Origin: Kosakonia oryziphila
GTDB lineage: Bacteria > Pseudomonadota > Gammaproteobacteria > Enterobacterales > Enterobacteriaceae
DNA length: 64,000 nucleotides
Assembly: GCF_900094795.1 (NCBI RefSeq)
Contig: NZ_FMBC01000021.1
Coordinates: forward strand, 1-64,000
Direction: 5' to 3'
Shown: piece by piece, positions 39,404-53,604 of the stretch
Layout: each line of letters opens with the position of its first letter
How positions within the stretch are numbered: the first letter of the stretch is position 1
Notes under the pieces: generated by a model
The model's database searches: none
The model's input: only the letters and a program-made list of their open reading frames with translations
What the model was told of the DNA's origin: nothing
Made by a program: the position numbers and the translations under genes

Positions 39404-39883
39404 TTATTCAGCAGGTGCAGGAGGCATTTTACCTTCCGGTGCTGGACGTTCTGTCAGACGCTTCTCAAAATTCGCATTGAACTGCTTTTTCTGTTCCGGC
39501 GTCAGGATGTTGTAAATTTTGTTCTGCGTTTCCATGTGTCTCAGCATGCCAGCTTTATGCTGTTCTTCCATTTTCGCGATCTGTGCTTCCGCTTTCGCTT
39601 TATCGAAGCTATCACTGGTGATAATGTCATGCATTGCACGCATCTCTTCAACCTGCGGACGTTTCATCTCATCACGCTGGCTTTTCATAATTTCCCGGAT
39701 CTGCTGTTTCTGTGCAACGGTCAGATTCAGGTCTCTGAACATCATATCGTGCAGACCTTTACCAGTGCGGTGCATCATCGGTTTGCCATCAGCAGGAGCA
39801 GCCGTTGTGTCGGCGGCGTGTGCGAGGCCAGCAGCGCCAAAAGCCAGGGTAGAGGCAACAAACAGAGCAGTCAATTTACGCAT
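39404..39883 (-). CDS. spy: Periplasmic ATP-independent chaperone Spy
   Basis: Spy is a cradle-shaped periplasmic chaperone induced by envelope stress through Cpx and Bae. The product has 159 residues with the signal peptide MRKLTALFVASTLAFGAAGL, cut at AHA. Two LTxxQ repeats typical of the CpxP/Spy family are present (LNLTVAQKQQ near residue 54 and ILTPEQKKQF near 132). It is about 85% like K-12 Spy with a short deletion after KGK. It stands alone. Confidence 0.96.
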   Translation of the reverse strand: MRKLTALFVASTLAFGAAGLAHAADTTAAPADGKPMMHRTGKGLHDMMFRDLNLTVAQKQQIREIMKSQRDEMKRPQVEEMRAMHDIITSDSFDKAKAEAQIAKMEEQHKAGMLRHMETQNKIYNILTPEQKKQFNANFEKRLTERPAPEGKMPPAPAE

Positions 39884-40162
39884 ATTTTATTCCTTATTTC
39901 GGTTTTACTTACGGCAATAGCCGTGTTGACGCCATTTACTTTACCGTCTTTATCGTCAATTAATCAGAGCGACAGTAAAACAATGAAAGTGTAAAGACCC
40001 TTTTTACGTCAAATGTGAGGAAAATAAGGAAAAACAGTGGAGAGTTGAGAATTAAATAATCAATTAATTGATTAATAGTGAATTATTAAGAGTATAAAGT
40101 CATAGTGATTAATAATAAACCCAATCACCAGGATTTTTCTGTAATTTATTTAAAAAGGCACT

Positions 40163-40190
40163 AAAAAATAAGCCCTGCGGTAACAGGGCT
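40163..40190 (-). terminator. ast operon terminator
   Basis: AGCCCTG and CAGGGCT pair around CGGTAA, and TATTTTTT follows on the minus strand, just past the astE stop. Confidence 0.85.
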
Positions 40191-40196
40191 GATGTA

Positions 40197-41162
40197 TTAG
40201 TTTATTTTTTCCAGCATCAATCCGGCGCGCAAACCAATCGCGACACCTGGATTCGGAAATAGCACATACTCTTCATCATGTTGCACAACGTAGCGTTCAC
40301 CGCGATCTTCCGCCAGCAGCGTCCCGGTGCTGAAAGGCGTAAAGTTCAGTGTTTCTGCTGACATATACAGTTTAAACGCCTCGCTGTGTCGCGTCAGTTG
40401 CTGCACAACCCGGTAACGCACCGGCACGTTCTGCGTGTCCGGTGCAGGTTCACCAGCCAGTAGCGCCGCCAGCGCCCAGGCAGTACGCTGAAACTGGCTG
40501 AGATCGTTCTCGCCAAATGGTAGCGCTTTACCCAGCTCCAGCGTACAAGACAGTGTCTCAAATTGCGCACACGTGAAGTGGGTAAACGTGCCGCCCGGCG
40601 CCTGATGGAACACCAGCGCTTCCAGCCCTGCTGAGCCGAGCCACTCCAGAAACAGCTCATCCCACGGCTGAGCGCGCTGCGGCAACACGCCGAAACGCAC
40701 ATGATACGACCCGCGAATCGCCGTATGCAGATCGAGATGCCAGCGTTCCTCATCACCGCCAGCAAAAAAGTGGGTAACCGCGCGTTCAAGCTGCGCGGCA
40801 CGCACCGTTTCATCGCTGGGCGGGAGTTGCCGCCAGCGTCCACCAAACATGCGGTTCAAATCGCTATGCAGAAAACGCTTTCCTTCCCGCAGCGCCTGCG
40901 GGTTGCCAAGGATAACCAACAGCCGCCATGTAAGCGGCTGCGTACCGGAAAACAGATTTTTCAGCAAGATATCCAGCATTTCCACCGGCGCGGTTTCATT
41001 GCCGTGGATGGCGCAAGAGAGCACCAGCGAGCGTCCGGTAGGGTACGGCGGCACCAGTTCAAGGATCCCTTGTTCATGCCACAGCCAGTGAATACCGCCC
41101 GACTCCCCTGACATTTTACGCGGGATGTCACCCGATAAAGTGGCGGCAAGAAAGTTCTCCAT
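40197..41162 (-). CDS. astE: Succinylglutamate desuccinylase
   Basis: AstE performs the last step of the arginine succinyltransferase pathway, splitting N-succinylglutamate into succinate and glutamate. The product has 321 residues. It is a zinc peptidase of the aspartoacylase family: [15 protein letters not shown] holds the HxxE zinc ligands and [18 protein letters not shown] a third His with the catalytic surroundings. It is the last gene of astCADBE, 11 bases after astB. Confidence 0.97.
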   Translation of the reverse strand: MENFLAATLSGDIPRKMSGESGGIHWLWHEQGILELVPPYPTGRSLVLSCAIHGNETAPVEMLDILLKNLFSGTQPLTWRLLVILGNPQALREGKRFLHSDLNRMFGGRWRQLPPSDETVRAAQLERAVTHFFAGGDEERWHLDLHTAIRGSYHVRFGVLPQRAQPWDELFLEWLGSAGLEALVFHQAPGGTFTHFTCAQFETLSCTLELGKALPFGENDLSQFQRTAWALAALLAGEPAPDTQNVPVRYRVVQQLTRHSEAFKLYMSAETLNFTPFSTGTLLAEDRGERYVVQHDEEYVLFPNPGVAIGLRAGLMLEKIN

Positions 41163-41173
41163 ACGACCTCCGG

Positions 41174-45001
<3,828 letters not shown>

Positions 45002-45005
<4 letters not shown>

Positions 45006-46222
45006 GATATGTTCTCCGCAAGGAATTTTTCACAGGCGCGGGTAAAGCGTGTAAGCCCAGTGCGCACCTCTTCTTCACTGATATTCAGCGCCGGAGCAAA
45101 ACGCACCACGTTACCACCGGCAATCAGCACCATCACCCCTTCCGCTGCCGCCAGTTGCGAAATCTGTTTCGCTTTTCCTGCATGTTCCGTCACCAGTTGG
45201 CAGCCAATTAGCAGCCCCAGGCCGCGAATGTCACTGAACAAAGGATGACGATCATTGAACGCCATCAGTTGCTCAACAAACCACTGGTGGCGCTGTTTGA
45301 CACCGTCCAGCGTTTCCGGCGTATTGACGATATCCAGCACTGCGCCAGCAACAGCACCCGCCAGCGGATTACCGCCGTAGGTCGTACCGTGCGTACCCAC
45401 ATTCATTACTTTGCCGAAGGTCTCAGTGGTGAGCATCGCGCCAATCGGGAAACCGCCGCCCAGCGCTTTTGCGGTGGTCAGCACATCCGGCGTCACACCA
45501 TAGTGCATATAGGCATACAGTTCGCCAGTGCGACCGACGCCGGTTTGCACTTCATCAAAAATCAGCACTGCGTTGTGACGGGTACAGAGCTCACGCAGCC
45601 CCTGTAAAAAGGCCTGATTAGCCGGTACCACACCGCCTTCACCCTGCATTGGCTCAACAATTACCGCGCAGGTGTCGTCATTGATCAGTACGCTGGCGGA
45701 AGCCAGATCGTTGTAAATCGCATGCTGGATCTGCGGCGGTAGCGGCGCAAAGTCCTGCGAGTAGGCTGGTTGTCCGCCTGCGCTGACGGTAAACAGCGTG
45801 CGGCCGTGGAAAGCATTTTTGAAAGCAACAATACCGCTTTTCTGTGGGCCGAAAGTGTCGTGGGCATATTTACGTGCCAATTTCAGCGCCGCTTCATTCG
45901 CCTCCGCACCGGAGTTACAGAAGAAAGCACGATCGGCAAACGTGGCATCCAGTAACTGTTTCGCCAGCTTCAGTACCGGCTCATTGGTGTAGCCGTTGCC
46001 GGTATGCCAGAACCTCGCCGCCTGCTCGCTCAGTGCCTTGCACAATGCAGGATGGGCGTGACCCAGCGCATTTACCGCAATACCCCCGGCAAAATCGATG
46101 TACTCGTTGCCTTGTTGATCCCATAAACGCGAACCTTCCCCGCGAACCGGAATAAAAGGCGCTGGCGCGTAAACAGGCAACATCCATTGATCAAAATTTT
46201 CACGCGTAATTGACGTAGACAT
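45002..46222 (-). CDS. astC: Succinylornithine transaminase
   Basis: AstC moves the amino group of succinylornithine to 2-oxoglutarate; it also acts as acetylornithine aminotransferase. The product has 406 residues from [20 protein letters not shown], the K-12 length; 36 upstream codons are open but lie in the promoter leader. Class III aminotransferase signatures are [37 protein letters not shown] and [15 protein letters not shown], with the PLP lysine in the last. It is the first gene of astCADBE and is driven by a sigma-54-type promoter. Confidence 0.97.
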
Positions 46223-46296
46223 AGCGACCTCATCCGGTAAATTAAAAGTTGAATAAATGTTAATTAATATGAGAATTTTCGCTGTAAATGTAGATT

Positions 46297-46312
46297 GCAC
46301 AGTTCGTGCCAG
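46297..46312 (-). promoter_or_regulatory. Sigma-54 promoter of astCADBE
   Basis: Minus-strand TGGCACGAACTGTGCA has GG and GC ten bases apart, matching the -24/-12 consensus TGGCAC-N5-TTGCA with one mismatch. It lies about 75 bases before the astC ATG. The E. coli ast operon is transcribed by sigma-54 with NtrC under nitrogen limitation. Confidence 0.8.
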
Positions 46313-46530
46313 CCAGCGATGAAAATGCATAAACGTCCTGGATAAACGAAATATCAGTAACTTACAACCTTTCGCTATTCATCTAAATTGCATAAAAAGT
46401 GAATAATTCCATATCCAGCCGAGGTGATAGGCGATCGAAGGCGCGGGTTTATGCAATAAGAATATTTAATTATTGAACTGTGATCATCAGCGAAATTAAT
46501 TTTAGCGTTCCGCCCCATTTCGGCGCATTG

Positions 46531-46562
46531 CGCACCAAACCAGGGCGGCTGGTGCGTTTTTT
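46531..46562 (+). terminator. Hairpin with T run ahead of xthA
   Basis: CGCACCA and TGGTGCG pair around a GC-rich 12-base loop and are followed by TTTTTT on the plus strand. No plus-strand gene precedes it. It could end an unannotated short transcript, or be a regulatory palindrome of the ast promoter. Confidence 0.55.
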
Positions 46563-46656
46563 GCTCATCGGCGCCAGCAATATCAATAAGTGGCGGTGGT
46601 TAAATGTAAATTCTGCTAACATCTGTGCATCTTTTTACTGCTAAGTGGCGGCGACT

Positions 46657-47463
46657 ATGAAATTTGTCTCTTTTAATATCAATGGCCTGCGTGCCAGACC
46701 TCATCAACTGGAAGCGCTTGTTGAGCAGCATCAGCCGGACGTGATCGGTCTACAGGAGACAAAAGTCCATGATGATATGTTTCCGCTCGAAGAGGTGGCA
46801 CGTCTGGGTTACAACGTCTTTTATCACGGGCAAAAAGGCCATTACGGCGTTGCGCTTTTGACCAAAGGTACGCCGGTTTCCGTACGTCGCGGCTTTCCCA
46901 ACGACGGCGAAGAGGCGCAGCGTCGCATTATCATGGCGGAAATCCCGTCGCCTCTCGGCAATATCACCGTGATTAACGGCTACTTTCCGCAGGGCGAAAG
47001 CCGCGACCACCCGCTGAAATTTCCGGCGAAAGAGAAGTTCTACCAGGATCTGCAAACCTTCCTCGAAACTGAGCTGAAAAAAGAGAACCCGGTGCTCATT
47101 ATGGGCGATATGAATATCAGCCCAACGGATCTGGATATCGGCATCGGCGAAGAGAACCGTAAACGCTGGCTGCGCACCGGGAAATGCTCGTTCCTGCCGG
47201 AAGAGCGTGAATGGATGGCACGCCTGAAGGGCTGGGGTCTGGTGGATACTTATCGCGAAGCAAACCCGGAAACCAACGATCGCTTCTCCTGGTTTGATTA
47301 CCGCTCCAAAGGTTTTGATGATAATCGTGGCCTGCGTATCGATCTACTGCTGGCGAGCCAGCCGTTGGCCGAACGCTGCATCGAAACCGGGATTGATTAC
47401 GACATTCGCAGCATGGAAAAACCGTCCGATCACGCGCCGGTATGGGCCAAATTTAAGGTCTGA
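46657..47463 (+). CDS. xthA: Exonuclease III
   Basis: XthA is the main AP endonuclease and a 3'-5' exonuclease in base excision repair. The product has 268 residues from [20 protein letters not shown], the K-12 length; the GTG at 46645 would add four residues. Active-site motifs are LQETKVHDD (Glu34), [13 protein letters not shown] (Asp and Asn) and SDHAPVW near the C-terminus (His). The sulfurtransferase gene begins five bases after its stop, so they are probably co-transcribed. Confidence 0.97.
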   Translation: MKFVSFNINGLRARPHQLEALVEQHQPDVIGLQETKVHDDMFPLEEVARLGYNVFYHGQKGHYGVALLTKGTPVSVRRGFPNDGEEAQRRIIMAEIPSPLGNITVINGYFPQGESRDHPLKFPAKEKFYQDLQTFLETELKKENPVLIMGDMNISPTDLDIGIGEENRKRWLRTGKCSFLPEEREWMARLKGWGLVDTYREANPETNDRFSWFDYRSKGFDDNRGLRIDLLLASQPLAERCIETGIDYDIRSMEKPSDHAPVWAKFKV

Positions 47464-47467
47464 TGTC

Positions 47468-48337
47468 ATGACGTCTGGCAATCCGTGGGTTACCGCACAG
47501 TGGCTGGACGATTTACTGCACCGCAATCCTCCAGCCGAAACATGGCGGCTGCTGGAAGTCGGCTATAACGCCGAACAAACCTATCGCGCCGGCCACATTC
47601 CCGGCGCGTATTACATTGACACCCAGCTTGTCGAAAGCCTGCCGTTGTGGAATGTGGTACCACCCGAAATACTGCGTGCAGTACTGTCCCGTTACGGTTT
47701 ACGCAGTGATATAACCATCGTTCTCTATGGCCGTGGCAACTACGCTGCCGAACGGCTGGCGCAAATCCTGCTGTACGCTGGCGTTAACGATATTCGTCTG
47801 CTGAATGGCGGCTGGCAGAGCTGGCAACGCGCAGGGCTGCGGCAAACGATCGAGCTGCCGCCCGCCATCACCCCGCAGGATTTCGGCGCGCCGCTCCCTT
47901 CACAACCCCACTTTTTACTTAACATGGCGCAAACCCGGCAACTGATGGCACAGCCAGAGACCGTGTTGGTTAGCGTGCGCACCTGGGGTGAGTTCAGCGG
48001 CGGCACCAGTGGTTATCACTATATTTCCCCCACTGGCGATATTCCCGGGGCGCGCTGGGGACACGCTGGCGGCAACAGCCAGTTTATTGCTGATTACCAT
48101 CATCCGGATGGTACTGTACGCTCCCCGCAAGAGATTGCCGCGCTGTGGCAGCAGCAGCACATCACTGGCGATAAACAGGTGATTTTTTACTGTGGCACTG
48201 GCTGGCGCGCATCGCTGGCATTTTTGCTTGCCCGCGCGCTCGGCTGGCCGAAGATCGCCGTGTATGATGGCGGCTGGTTCGAGTGGAGCCAGCCGCAGAA
48301 AATGGAACAGACGGATGACAAACCAGAAAACAGTTGA
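47468..48337 (+). CDS. YnjE-like sulfurtransferase, two rhodanese domains, no signal peptide
   Basis: The product has 289 residues from MTSGNPWVTAQWLDDLLHRN. It aligns with rhodanese domains 2 and 3 of E. coli YnjE: AGHIPGAYYIDTQLVESLPL, ILLYAGVNDIRLLNGGWQSW, GTSGYHYISPTGDIPGARWG and the catalytic loop FYCGTGWRAS with Cys near residue 240. K-12 YnjE is 435 residues with a signal peptide and an extra N-terminal domain, both missing here, so this form should be cytoplasmic. It sits five bases after xthA and overlaps nudG by 23 bases. Confidence 0.85.
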   Translation: MTSGNPWVTAQWLDDLLHRNPPAETWRLLEVGYNAEQTYRAGHIPGAYYIDTQLVESLPLWNVVPPEILRAVLSRYGLRSDITIVLYGRGNYAAERLAQILLYAGVNDIRLLNGGWQSWQRAGLRQTIELPPAITPQDFGAPLPSQPHFLLNMAQTRQLMAQPETVLVSVRTWGEFSGGTSGYHYISPTGDIPGARWGHAGGNSQFIADYHHPDGTVRSPQEIAALWQQQHITGDKQVIFYCGTGWRASLAFLLARALGWPKIAVYDGGWFEWSQPQKMEQTDDKPENS

Positions 48338-48731
48338 GGTGGTCGCGGCGATCATCGAGCGCGATGGCAAAATTTTGCTGGCACAGCGCCCGCCGCACGC
48401 CGATCAAGCCGGGCTATGGGAGTTTGCTGGCGGCAAAGTGGAAGCCGGTGAAACGCAGCTGCAGGCGCTAACGCGTGAGCTGCGCGAGGAGCTGGGTATT
48501 GATGCCCTGCCGGCACGTTATGTTGCCAGCCACTTGCGAGAAGTATCCGGGCGGATGATCCATCTGCATGCGTGGCATATTGTTACCTTTCATGGCGAGC
48601 CAGCCCGCCATTATCACAGCGCCTTGTTGTGGTGCAAACCCGCGGACGCCCTGAAGCAGAGGCTGGCGCCAGCGGATATCCCGCTGCTGGAAGCGTTTAT
48701 GGCTTCACGCGACGCCAGACCAGCGGATTAG
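48315..48731 (+). CDS. nudG: CTP pyrophosphohydrolase NudG
   Basis: NudG is a Nudix hydrolase acting on pyrimidine nucleotides such as 5-methyl-dCTP and 5-hydroxy-CTP, and also on 2-OH-dATP, helping to clean the nucleotide pool. The product has 138 residues from MTNQKTVEVVAAIIERDGKI. The Nudix box is seen as GGKVEAGETQLQALTRELREELGI. It begins inside the end of the sulfurtransferase gene (23 bases) and its own end overlaps convergent ynjH by 35 bases. Confidence 0.95.
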   Translation: MTNQKTVEVVAAIIERDGKILLAQRPPHADQAGLWEFAGGKVEAGETQLQALTRELREELGIDALPARYVASHLREVSGRMIHLHAWHIVTFHGEPARHYHSALLWCKPADALKQRLAPADIPLLEAFMASRDARPAD

Positions 48732-48984
48732 TGGAAATCGCGTGTTCATCGCGCTGGCACTGTAACAACACACCCTCGGCTTTGACCACCGCGCCTTCAC
48801 TGTAATTCTGATTACCATACACGCAGCACTGGATGCACGGCTGCGTAGTTTGCGTCTGCCCACCGGAGCTAAAGACTTCAGGAGGGACATTCACTTCAAT
48901 TCCCGGTGAGGGTAAACGTTCGGCCAGCGCGCTGCCCGCTGCTGCCACCAGTAACGCTGCTGCTATCCACGATAAACGGGCCAT
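48697..48984 (-). CDS. ynjH: YnjH, exported DUF1496 protein
   Basis: The product has 95 residues from MARLSWIAAALLVAAAGSAL, a Sec signal peptide, behind GGAAG. The mature part contains IEVNVPPEVFSSGG and the Cys-rich CIQCCVYGNQNYSEGAVVKAEG, then LLQCQRDEH and NPLVWRRV. This is the DUF1496 family; function unknown. The longer open frame from 49059 is unlikely. Its 3' end overlaps nudG tail to tail. Confidence 0.92.
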   Translation of the reverse strand: MARLSWIAAALLVAAAGSALAERLPSPGIEVNVPPEVFSSGGQTQTTQPCIQCCVYGNQNYSEGAVVKAEGVLLQCQRDEHAISTNPLVWRRVKP

Positions 48985-49217
48985 AACTCTTCCTTTCTGA
49001 TTGACGCCACGTATTACTATAACGGATCTATTTCCCACAGCTTTAGTTTCCTCGGTCATCGTTTTTCATTATGACATTACATACATTATTAATTTCCCTG
49101 CCGTGAGGTGTTTTCGCTTCCGGTATGTACCCTTATGAATGTTATAGTCCTAAAGCGTCCATTTTTTGCGCATCACCATCACAACAAATTCACTAAAAAT
49201 AAGAGACACTTATATCT

Positions 49218-50561
49218 ATGGATCAGACACACTCTCTTGAATCTTTTCTCGGTTATGTTCAGCAGCGCGATCCGCACCAGCCAGAGTTCGCCCAGGCCGT
49301 GCGCGAAGTGATGACTACCCTCTGGCCGTTTCTTGAAGCTAACCCGCGCTATCGTCAGCTTTCACTGCTGGAGCGGCTGGTTGAGCCGGAACGCGTGATC
49401 CAGTTTCGCGTGGCCTGGGTTAATGACCACAACCAGGTGCAGGTCAACCGCGCATGGCGCGTGCAATTCAACTCCGCCATTGGTCCCTACAAAGGCGGGA
49501 TGCGTTTTCACCCGTCGGTGAATCTGTCGATTTTGAAATTCCTCGGTTTCGAGCAAACCTTTAAAAATGCGCTGACCACCTTGCCGATGGGTGGCGGCAA
49601 AGGCGGCAGCGACTTCGATCCAAAAGGCAAAAGCGAGGGTGAAGTGATGCGTTTTTGCCAGGCGTTGATCGGCGAGCTGTACCGCCATCTTGGCGCGGAT
49701 ACCGACGTTCCGGCGGGTGATATCGGCGTCGGCGCGCGTGAAGTCGGCTTTATGGCCGGGATGATGAAAAAACTCTCCAACAACACCGCCTGCGTCTTCA
49801 CCGGAAAAGGATTATCGTTCGGTGGCAGTTTGATACGACCGGAAGCCACCGGCTACGGACTGGCTTACTTCACCGAAGCGATGCTGAAACGCCACGGTCT
49901 TGGTTTTGAAGGAATGCGCGTGGCGGTTTCCGGTTCCGGCAATGTGGCGCAGTACGCCATTGAAAAAGCAATGTCCTTTGGCGCACGCGTGATCACGGCT
50001 TCTGATTCCAGCGGTACTGTCGTTGATGAAGCCGGTTTTACGGCGGAAAAACTGGCCCGGCTGTGTGAAATCAAAGCCAGTCGCGATGGCCGGATCGCCG
50101 ACTATGCGCGGGAATTTGGCCTGCATTATCTACAGGGCCAGCAACCGTGGTCCGTGCCCGTGGATATCGCTCTGCCGTGCGCTACGCAGAATGAGCTGGA
50201 TATGGATGCCGCACGAGTGCTGATTGCCAATGGCGTTAAAGCGGTGGCCGAGGGGGCGAATATGCCTACCACAATTGCGGCGACCGAACTGTTCCTTGCA
50301 GCAGACGTGCTGTTCGCACCGGGTAAAGCCGCCAACGCGGGCGGCGTAGCCACATCCGGGCTGGAGATGGCGCAGAATGCCGCACGTTTAAGCTGGAAGG
50401 CGGAAAAAGTGGATGCGCGTCTGCACCACATCATGCTTGATATTCATCAGGCCTGCGTCGAATACGGCGGTGAAGGTAAACAGACGCACTATGTGCGCGG
50501 CGCCAACATCGCCGGTTTTGTGAAAGTCGCCGACGCGATGCTGGCGCAGGGTGTGATTTAA
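49218..50561 (+). CDS. gdhA: NADP-specific glutamate dehydrogenase
   Basis: GdhA makes glutamate from 2-oxoglutarate and ammonia with NADPH when ammonia is plentiful. The product has 447 residues, the K-12 length. Conserved parts are GPYKGGMRFHPSVNLSILKF, the catalytic Lys in LPMGGGKGGSDFDPKG, PAGDIGVGAREVGFMAGMMK and the nucleotide-binding VAVSGSGNVAQYAIEKAM. It stands alone; a REP-like palindrome follows. Confidence 0.97.
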   Translation: MDQTHSLESFLGYVQQRDPHQPEFAQAVREVMTTLWPFLEANPRYRQLSLLERLVEPERVIQFRVAWVNDHNQVQVNRAWRVQFNSAIGPYKGGMRFHPSVNLSILKFLGFEQTFKNALTTLPMGGGKGGSDFDPKGKSEGEVMRFCQALIGELYRHLGADTDVPAGDIGVGAREVGFMAGMMKKLSNNTACVFTGKGLSFGGSLIRPEATGYGLAYFTEAMLKRHGLGFEGMRVAVSGSGNVAQYAIEKAMSFGARVITASDSSGTVVDEAGFTAEKLARLCEIKASRDGRIADYAREFGLHYLQGQQPWSVPVDIALPCATQNELDMDAARVLIANGVKAVAEGANMPTTIAATELFLAADVLFAPGKAANAGGVATSGLEMAQNAARLSWKAEKVDARLHHIMLDIHQACVEYGGEGKQTHYVRGANIAGFVKVADAMLAQGVI

Positions 50562-50581
50562 TTATGCCGCTGTCTGGCAAT

Positions 50582-50607
50582 GCCTGATGGCACTTCGCTT
50601 ATCAGGC
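50582..50607. repeat. REP-like palindrome between gdhA and topB
   Basis: GCCTGAT and ATCAGGC flank GGCACTTCGCTT, the usual head and tail of an enteric REP unit. It fills the gap between two convergent genes and touches the topB stop. Confidence 0.75.
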
Positions 50608-52557
50608 TTACGGAACGACTGCGTCGCTGCCCGCCTCTGCTGATGGCGGGCGTTTTTTACTCCGCCCTTTGGCAAACGTCTTCTTCTTCTCGCTGCCTGG
50701 AGCCACCAGCCCACGGAACTGACGCACCGGCGTATTACGCGCCTGGTGGATCAGTTCATGCAACGTACTGACCAGCGGCTGCATGAAGTCCTGATAACGG
50801 CACTTTTTTTCGCTGATTTTCGTCAGCACCGACTCCCAGTGCGCCGTCATATCCGGTCTGGCCGCCATCTCCGGCAATGAATGGATTAGCGCCCGTCCGG
50901 GTTCGGTGGCGTGAATATAGCGCCCTTTTTTAACCAGAAAACTGCGTTTAAACAGCAGTTCGATAATTCCGGCGCGTGTCGCTTCCGTCCCCAACCCGTC
51001 TGTGGCGCGCAGGATCTTTTTCAGCTCTTTATCCTGCACAAAGCGGGCGATACCGGTCATTGCCGACAACAATGTCGCATCGGTAAAGTGGCGCGGCGGC
51101 TGCGTCTGACGGGCCACCACTTCGCCCTTCTCGCACAGCAGCTCATCACCCTTCGCCACCACTGGCAACGGCGTGCCGTCGTTCTCCTCGTCGCGCTCTT
51201 TCGAACCCAACAGCGTTCGCCAGCCCGCTTCCGCCAGGAAACGCGCTTTGGCGATAAACTTGCCGTTGGCGATATCCAGATCGATCTGGCATTTGCGGAA
51301 CACTGCATCCGGGCAGAACTGCATCAGATACTGGCGGGCAATCAGGTTATAAACCCCGGCTTCGTTATCGCTGAGATTTACTTTCGACGCCCGCGCAGTC
51401 GGAATAATCGCGTGGTGCGCATCGACCTTTTTGTCATCCCAGCAGCGGTTGTGCGTATCCGGGTTGACTACCGGCTGCGGCAGTAGATCCGGCGCATGCG
51501 AGCCAATCGCGTTCATTACGGCATGACGCCCGGCAAAGTGCTCTTCAGGCAGATAACGGCAATCCGAACGCGGATAGGTAATCAGCTTGTGGGTTTCGTA
51601 CAGCTTCTGGCAGATATCCAGCACATTTTGCGCGCTGAGGCCGTAGCGTTTCGCCGCTTCAATCTGCAACGCCGAAAGCGAAAACGGCAGCGGAGCAAGC
51701 TCCGATTCGCGCTTGTCGTTATACGCCGTAACAAGCGCTGGCTGGCCGGTGATGCGGCTGACCACATGTTCCGTCAGCGGGCGATGCAGCAGACGCCCTT
51801 CCTCATCCTGATACGGCTCGCAGGCATCGCTCGGCTGCCACAGGGCGGTAAAGCGCTCCCCGGCAGGCGTGACAATATGCGCTTTCACCTCAAAGAAATC
51901 TTTCGCCACGAAGTTTTCGATCTCTTCGTCGCGGCGCACCACCAGCCCGAGCACTGGCGTCTGTACGCGTCCGACCGAGAGCACACCCTGATAACCAGCA
52001 TTGCGCCCCAGCAGCGTATAAGCACGGGTCATGTTGATACCGTATAGCCAGTCGGCGCGGGCGCGGGCCAGCGCCGATACGCACAGCGGAATAAACTCGC
52101 TGTTGGCACGCAGGCGTTCGATCGCGCGCTCCACCGCCTGCGGGTTGAGATCGTTAATCAGGCAGCGTTGCACCTGTTGACGTTTTTCCGGTGCCAGTTG
52201 CAGGTAGTCGATCACCTCGTCTACCAGCAACTGTCCTTCGCGATCCGGGTCGCCGGCGTGCACCACCTGTTCGGCATCCGCGAGCAGGCGTTTAATGACA
52301 TTGATCTGTTTCAGCACCGACGGACGTGGTTGCAGCTGCCATTTTTCCGGCACAATCGGCAAATCCGCCAGATTCCAACGGGCGTAGCGGTTGTCGTAGG
52401 CATCCGGCTGCGCCTGCTCCAGCAGGTGACCGATACACCAGGTCACCACCTGACCATTACCGCACTCAATATAACCATCGCCTTTGCGATGTGGTTTGGG
52501 TAGTACATCGGCAATGGCACGGGCCAGACTGGGCTTTTCGGCAATAAATAACCGCAT
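50608..52557 (-). CDS. topB: DNA topoisomerase III
   Basis: TopB is a type IA topoisomerase that decatenates replication intermediates. The product has 649 residues (653 in K-12). The Toprim motif begins [19 protein letters not shown] with [20 protein letters not shown], and the catalytic Tyr is in [18 protein letters not shown] basic C-terminal tail ([20 protein letters not shown]) is present. It starts three bases after the selD stop, so selD-topB form an operon. Confidence 0.97.
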   Translation of the reverse strand: MRLFIAEKPSLARAIADVLPKPHRKGDGYIECGNGQVVTWCIGHLLEQAQPDAYDNRYARWNLADLPIVPEKWQLQPRPSVLKQINVIKRLLADAEQVVHAGDPDREGQLLVDEVIDYLQLAPEKRQQVQRCLINDLNPQAVERAIERLRANSEFIPLCVSALARARADWLYGINMTRAYTLLGRNAGYQGVLSVGRVQTPVLGLVVRRDEEIENFVAKDFFEVKAHIVTPAGERFTALWQPSDACEPYQDEEGRLLHRPLTEHVVSRITGQPALVTAYNDKRESELAPLPFSLSALQIEAAKRYGLSAQNVLDICQKLYETHKLITYPRSDCRYLPEEHFAGRHAVMNAIGSHAPDLLPQPVVNPDTHNRCWDDKKVDAHHAIIPTARASKVNLSDNEAGVYNLIARQYLMQFCPDAVFRKCQIDLDIANGKFIAKARFLAEAGWRTLLGSKERDEENDGTPLPVVAKGDELLCEKGEVVARQTQPPRHFTDATLLSAMTGIARFVQDKELKKILRATDGLGTEATRAGIIELLFKRSFLVKKGRYIHATEPGRALIHSLPEMAARPDMTAHWESVLTKISEKKCRYQDFMQPLVSTLHELIHQARNTPVRQFRGLVAPGSEKKKTFAKGRSKKRPPSAEAGSDAVVP

Positions 52558-52560
52558 GAA

Positions 52561-53604
52561 TTAACGGATCTCGATCATTGGACGACCGCCGCGAGCGCTG
52601 ACCAACTCGCCAATGGCGCTCAGTTCAATACCATACTCTGCCGCCGTGGCTTTCACTTCGTTTTCCGCTTCCGGCGACACCGCCAGTAGCAGGCCGCCGG
52701 ATGTTTGCGGATCGCACAACAGATCGCGCACAGACGCTGGCATTTCACCCATCAAATGACCATAGCTGGCGAAGTTACGCTGTGTACCACCCGGCACGGC
52801 GCCTTTGGCAATATACTCTTCGACGCCAGACAGTTTCGGCACAGCCTGATAATTCACCTGCGCCTGCACGCCAGCGCCCTGGCACATCTCACTCAGATGG
52901 CCGAGCAGACCAAAGCCAGTAACGTCGGTCATCGCTTGCACGCCGCCGATATTCGCAAAGGCTGCGCCAGCAATATTCATCCGGCACATCACTTCCGTTG
53001 CCAGACCCACATGCTCCGGCCTGAGCAGTGATTTTTTCTCGGCGGTGGTTAATACGCCAATGCCCAGCGGTTTAGTGAGGAACAGTTTGCAGCCCGCCTG
53101 TGCAGTGCTGTTTTTCTTCACACGATCTGTCGGTACTACGCCGGTAACGGCGAGACCAAAAATAGGCTCCGGCGCATCAATAGAGTGACCACCCGCCAGC
53201 GCAATGCCCGCCTGCCGGCAGGCAAAACGTCCGCCGTCGATCACTTCGCGGGCAATTTCCGGTGGCAGTTTATCGAGCGGCCAGCCGAGGATGGCTATCG
53301 CCATGATCGGTTTTCCCCCCATCGCGAAGACATCGCTGATGGCGTTGGTAGCCGCAATACGGCCAAAATCGAACGGATTATCGACAATCGGCATGAAAAA
53401 ATCGGTGGTACTGATAATGCAAGTGCCGTTACCAAGATCATAAACCGCAGCATCGTCGCGCGTCTCATTACCGACCAGCAGATTCGGGTCGAGAAATTTT
53501 GCCTGCTCACTGTGCAGAATGGTATCCAGCACTTTGGGAGAAATTTTACAACCGCAACCGGCTCCGTGGCTGTATTGCGTTAAACGAATGGCTTGCTCGC
53601 TCAT
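52561..53604 (-). CDS. selD: Selenophosphate synthase (selenide, water dikinase)
   Basis: SelD makes selenophosphate from selenide and ATP for selenocysteine and 2-selenouridine synthesis. The product has 347 residues from [20 protein letters not shown], with catalytic Cys17 and Lys20. ATG 53604 is chosen over 53610 because AGGAG lies six bases before it, and none before 53610. ATP-binding motifs are [31 protein letters not shown] and [18 protein letters not shown]. It is followed directly by topB. ydjA, next to it in K-12, is separated here by a phosphatase gene. Confidence 0.97.
   Translation of the reverse strand: MSEQAIRLTQYSHGAGCGCKISPKVLDTILHSEQAKFLDPNLLVGNETRDDAAVYDLGNGTCIISTTDFFMPIVDNPFDFGRIAATNAISDVFAMGGKPIMAIAILGWPLDKLPPEIAREVIDGGRFACRQAGIALAGGHSIDAPEPIFGLAVTGVVPTDRVKKNSTAQAGCKLFLTKPLGIGVLTTAEKKSLLRPEHVGLATEVMCRMNIAGAAFANIGGVQAMTDVTGFGLLGHLSEMCQGAGVQAQVNYQAVPKLSGVEEYIAKGAVPGGTQRNFASYGHLMGEMPASVRDLLCDPQTSGGLLLAVSPEAENEVKATAAEYGIELSAIGELVSARGGRPMIEIR

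Larger units (their letters stand above)
46223..46656. other. astC-xthA divergent control region
   Basis: No gene is seen in these 434 bases. The minus strand carries a sigma-54-type promoter for astC (46297-46312). A hairpin with T run (46531-46562) stands before xthA. The AT-rich middle (46320-46500) is where NtrC and ArgR sites would be expected from E. coli; I could not place them with confidence. Confidence 0.5.

Noticed and set aside
46531-46556. Reading the CGCACCA/TGGTGCG palindrome as a standard NtrC site
   Set aside because: Half-sites are 12 bases apart, not the usual 4-5, so a hairpin reading was preferred.
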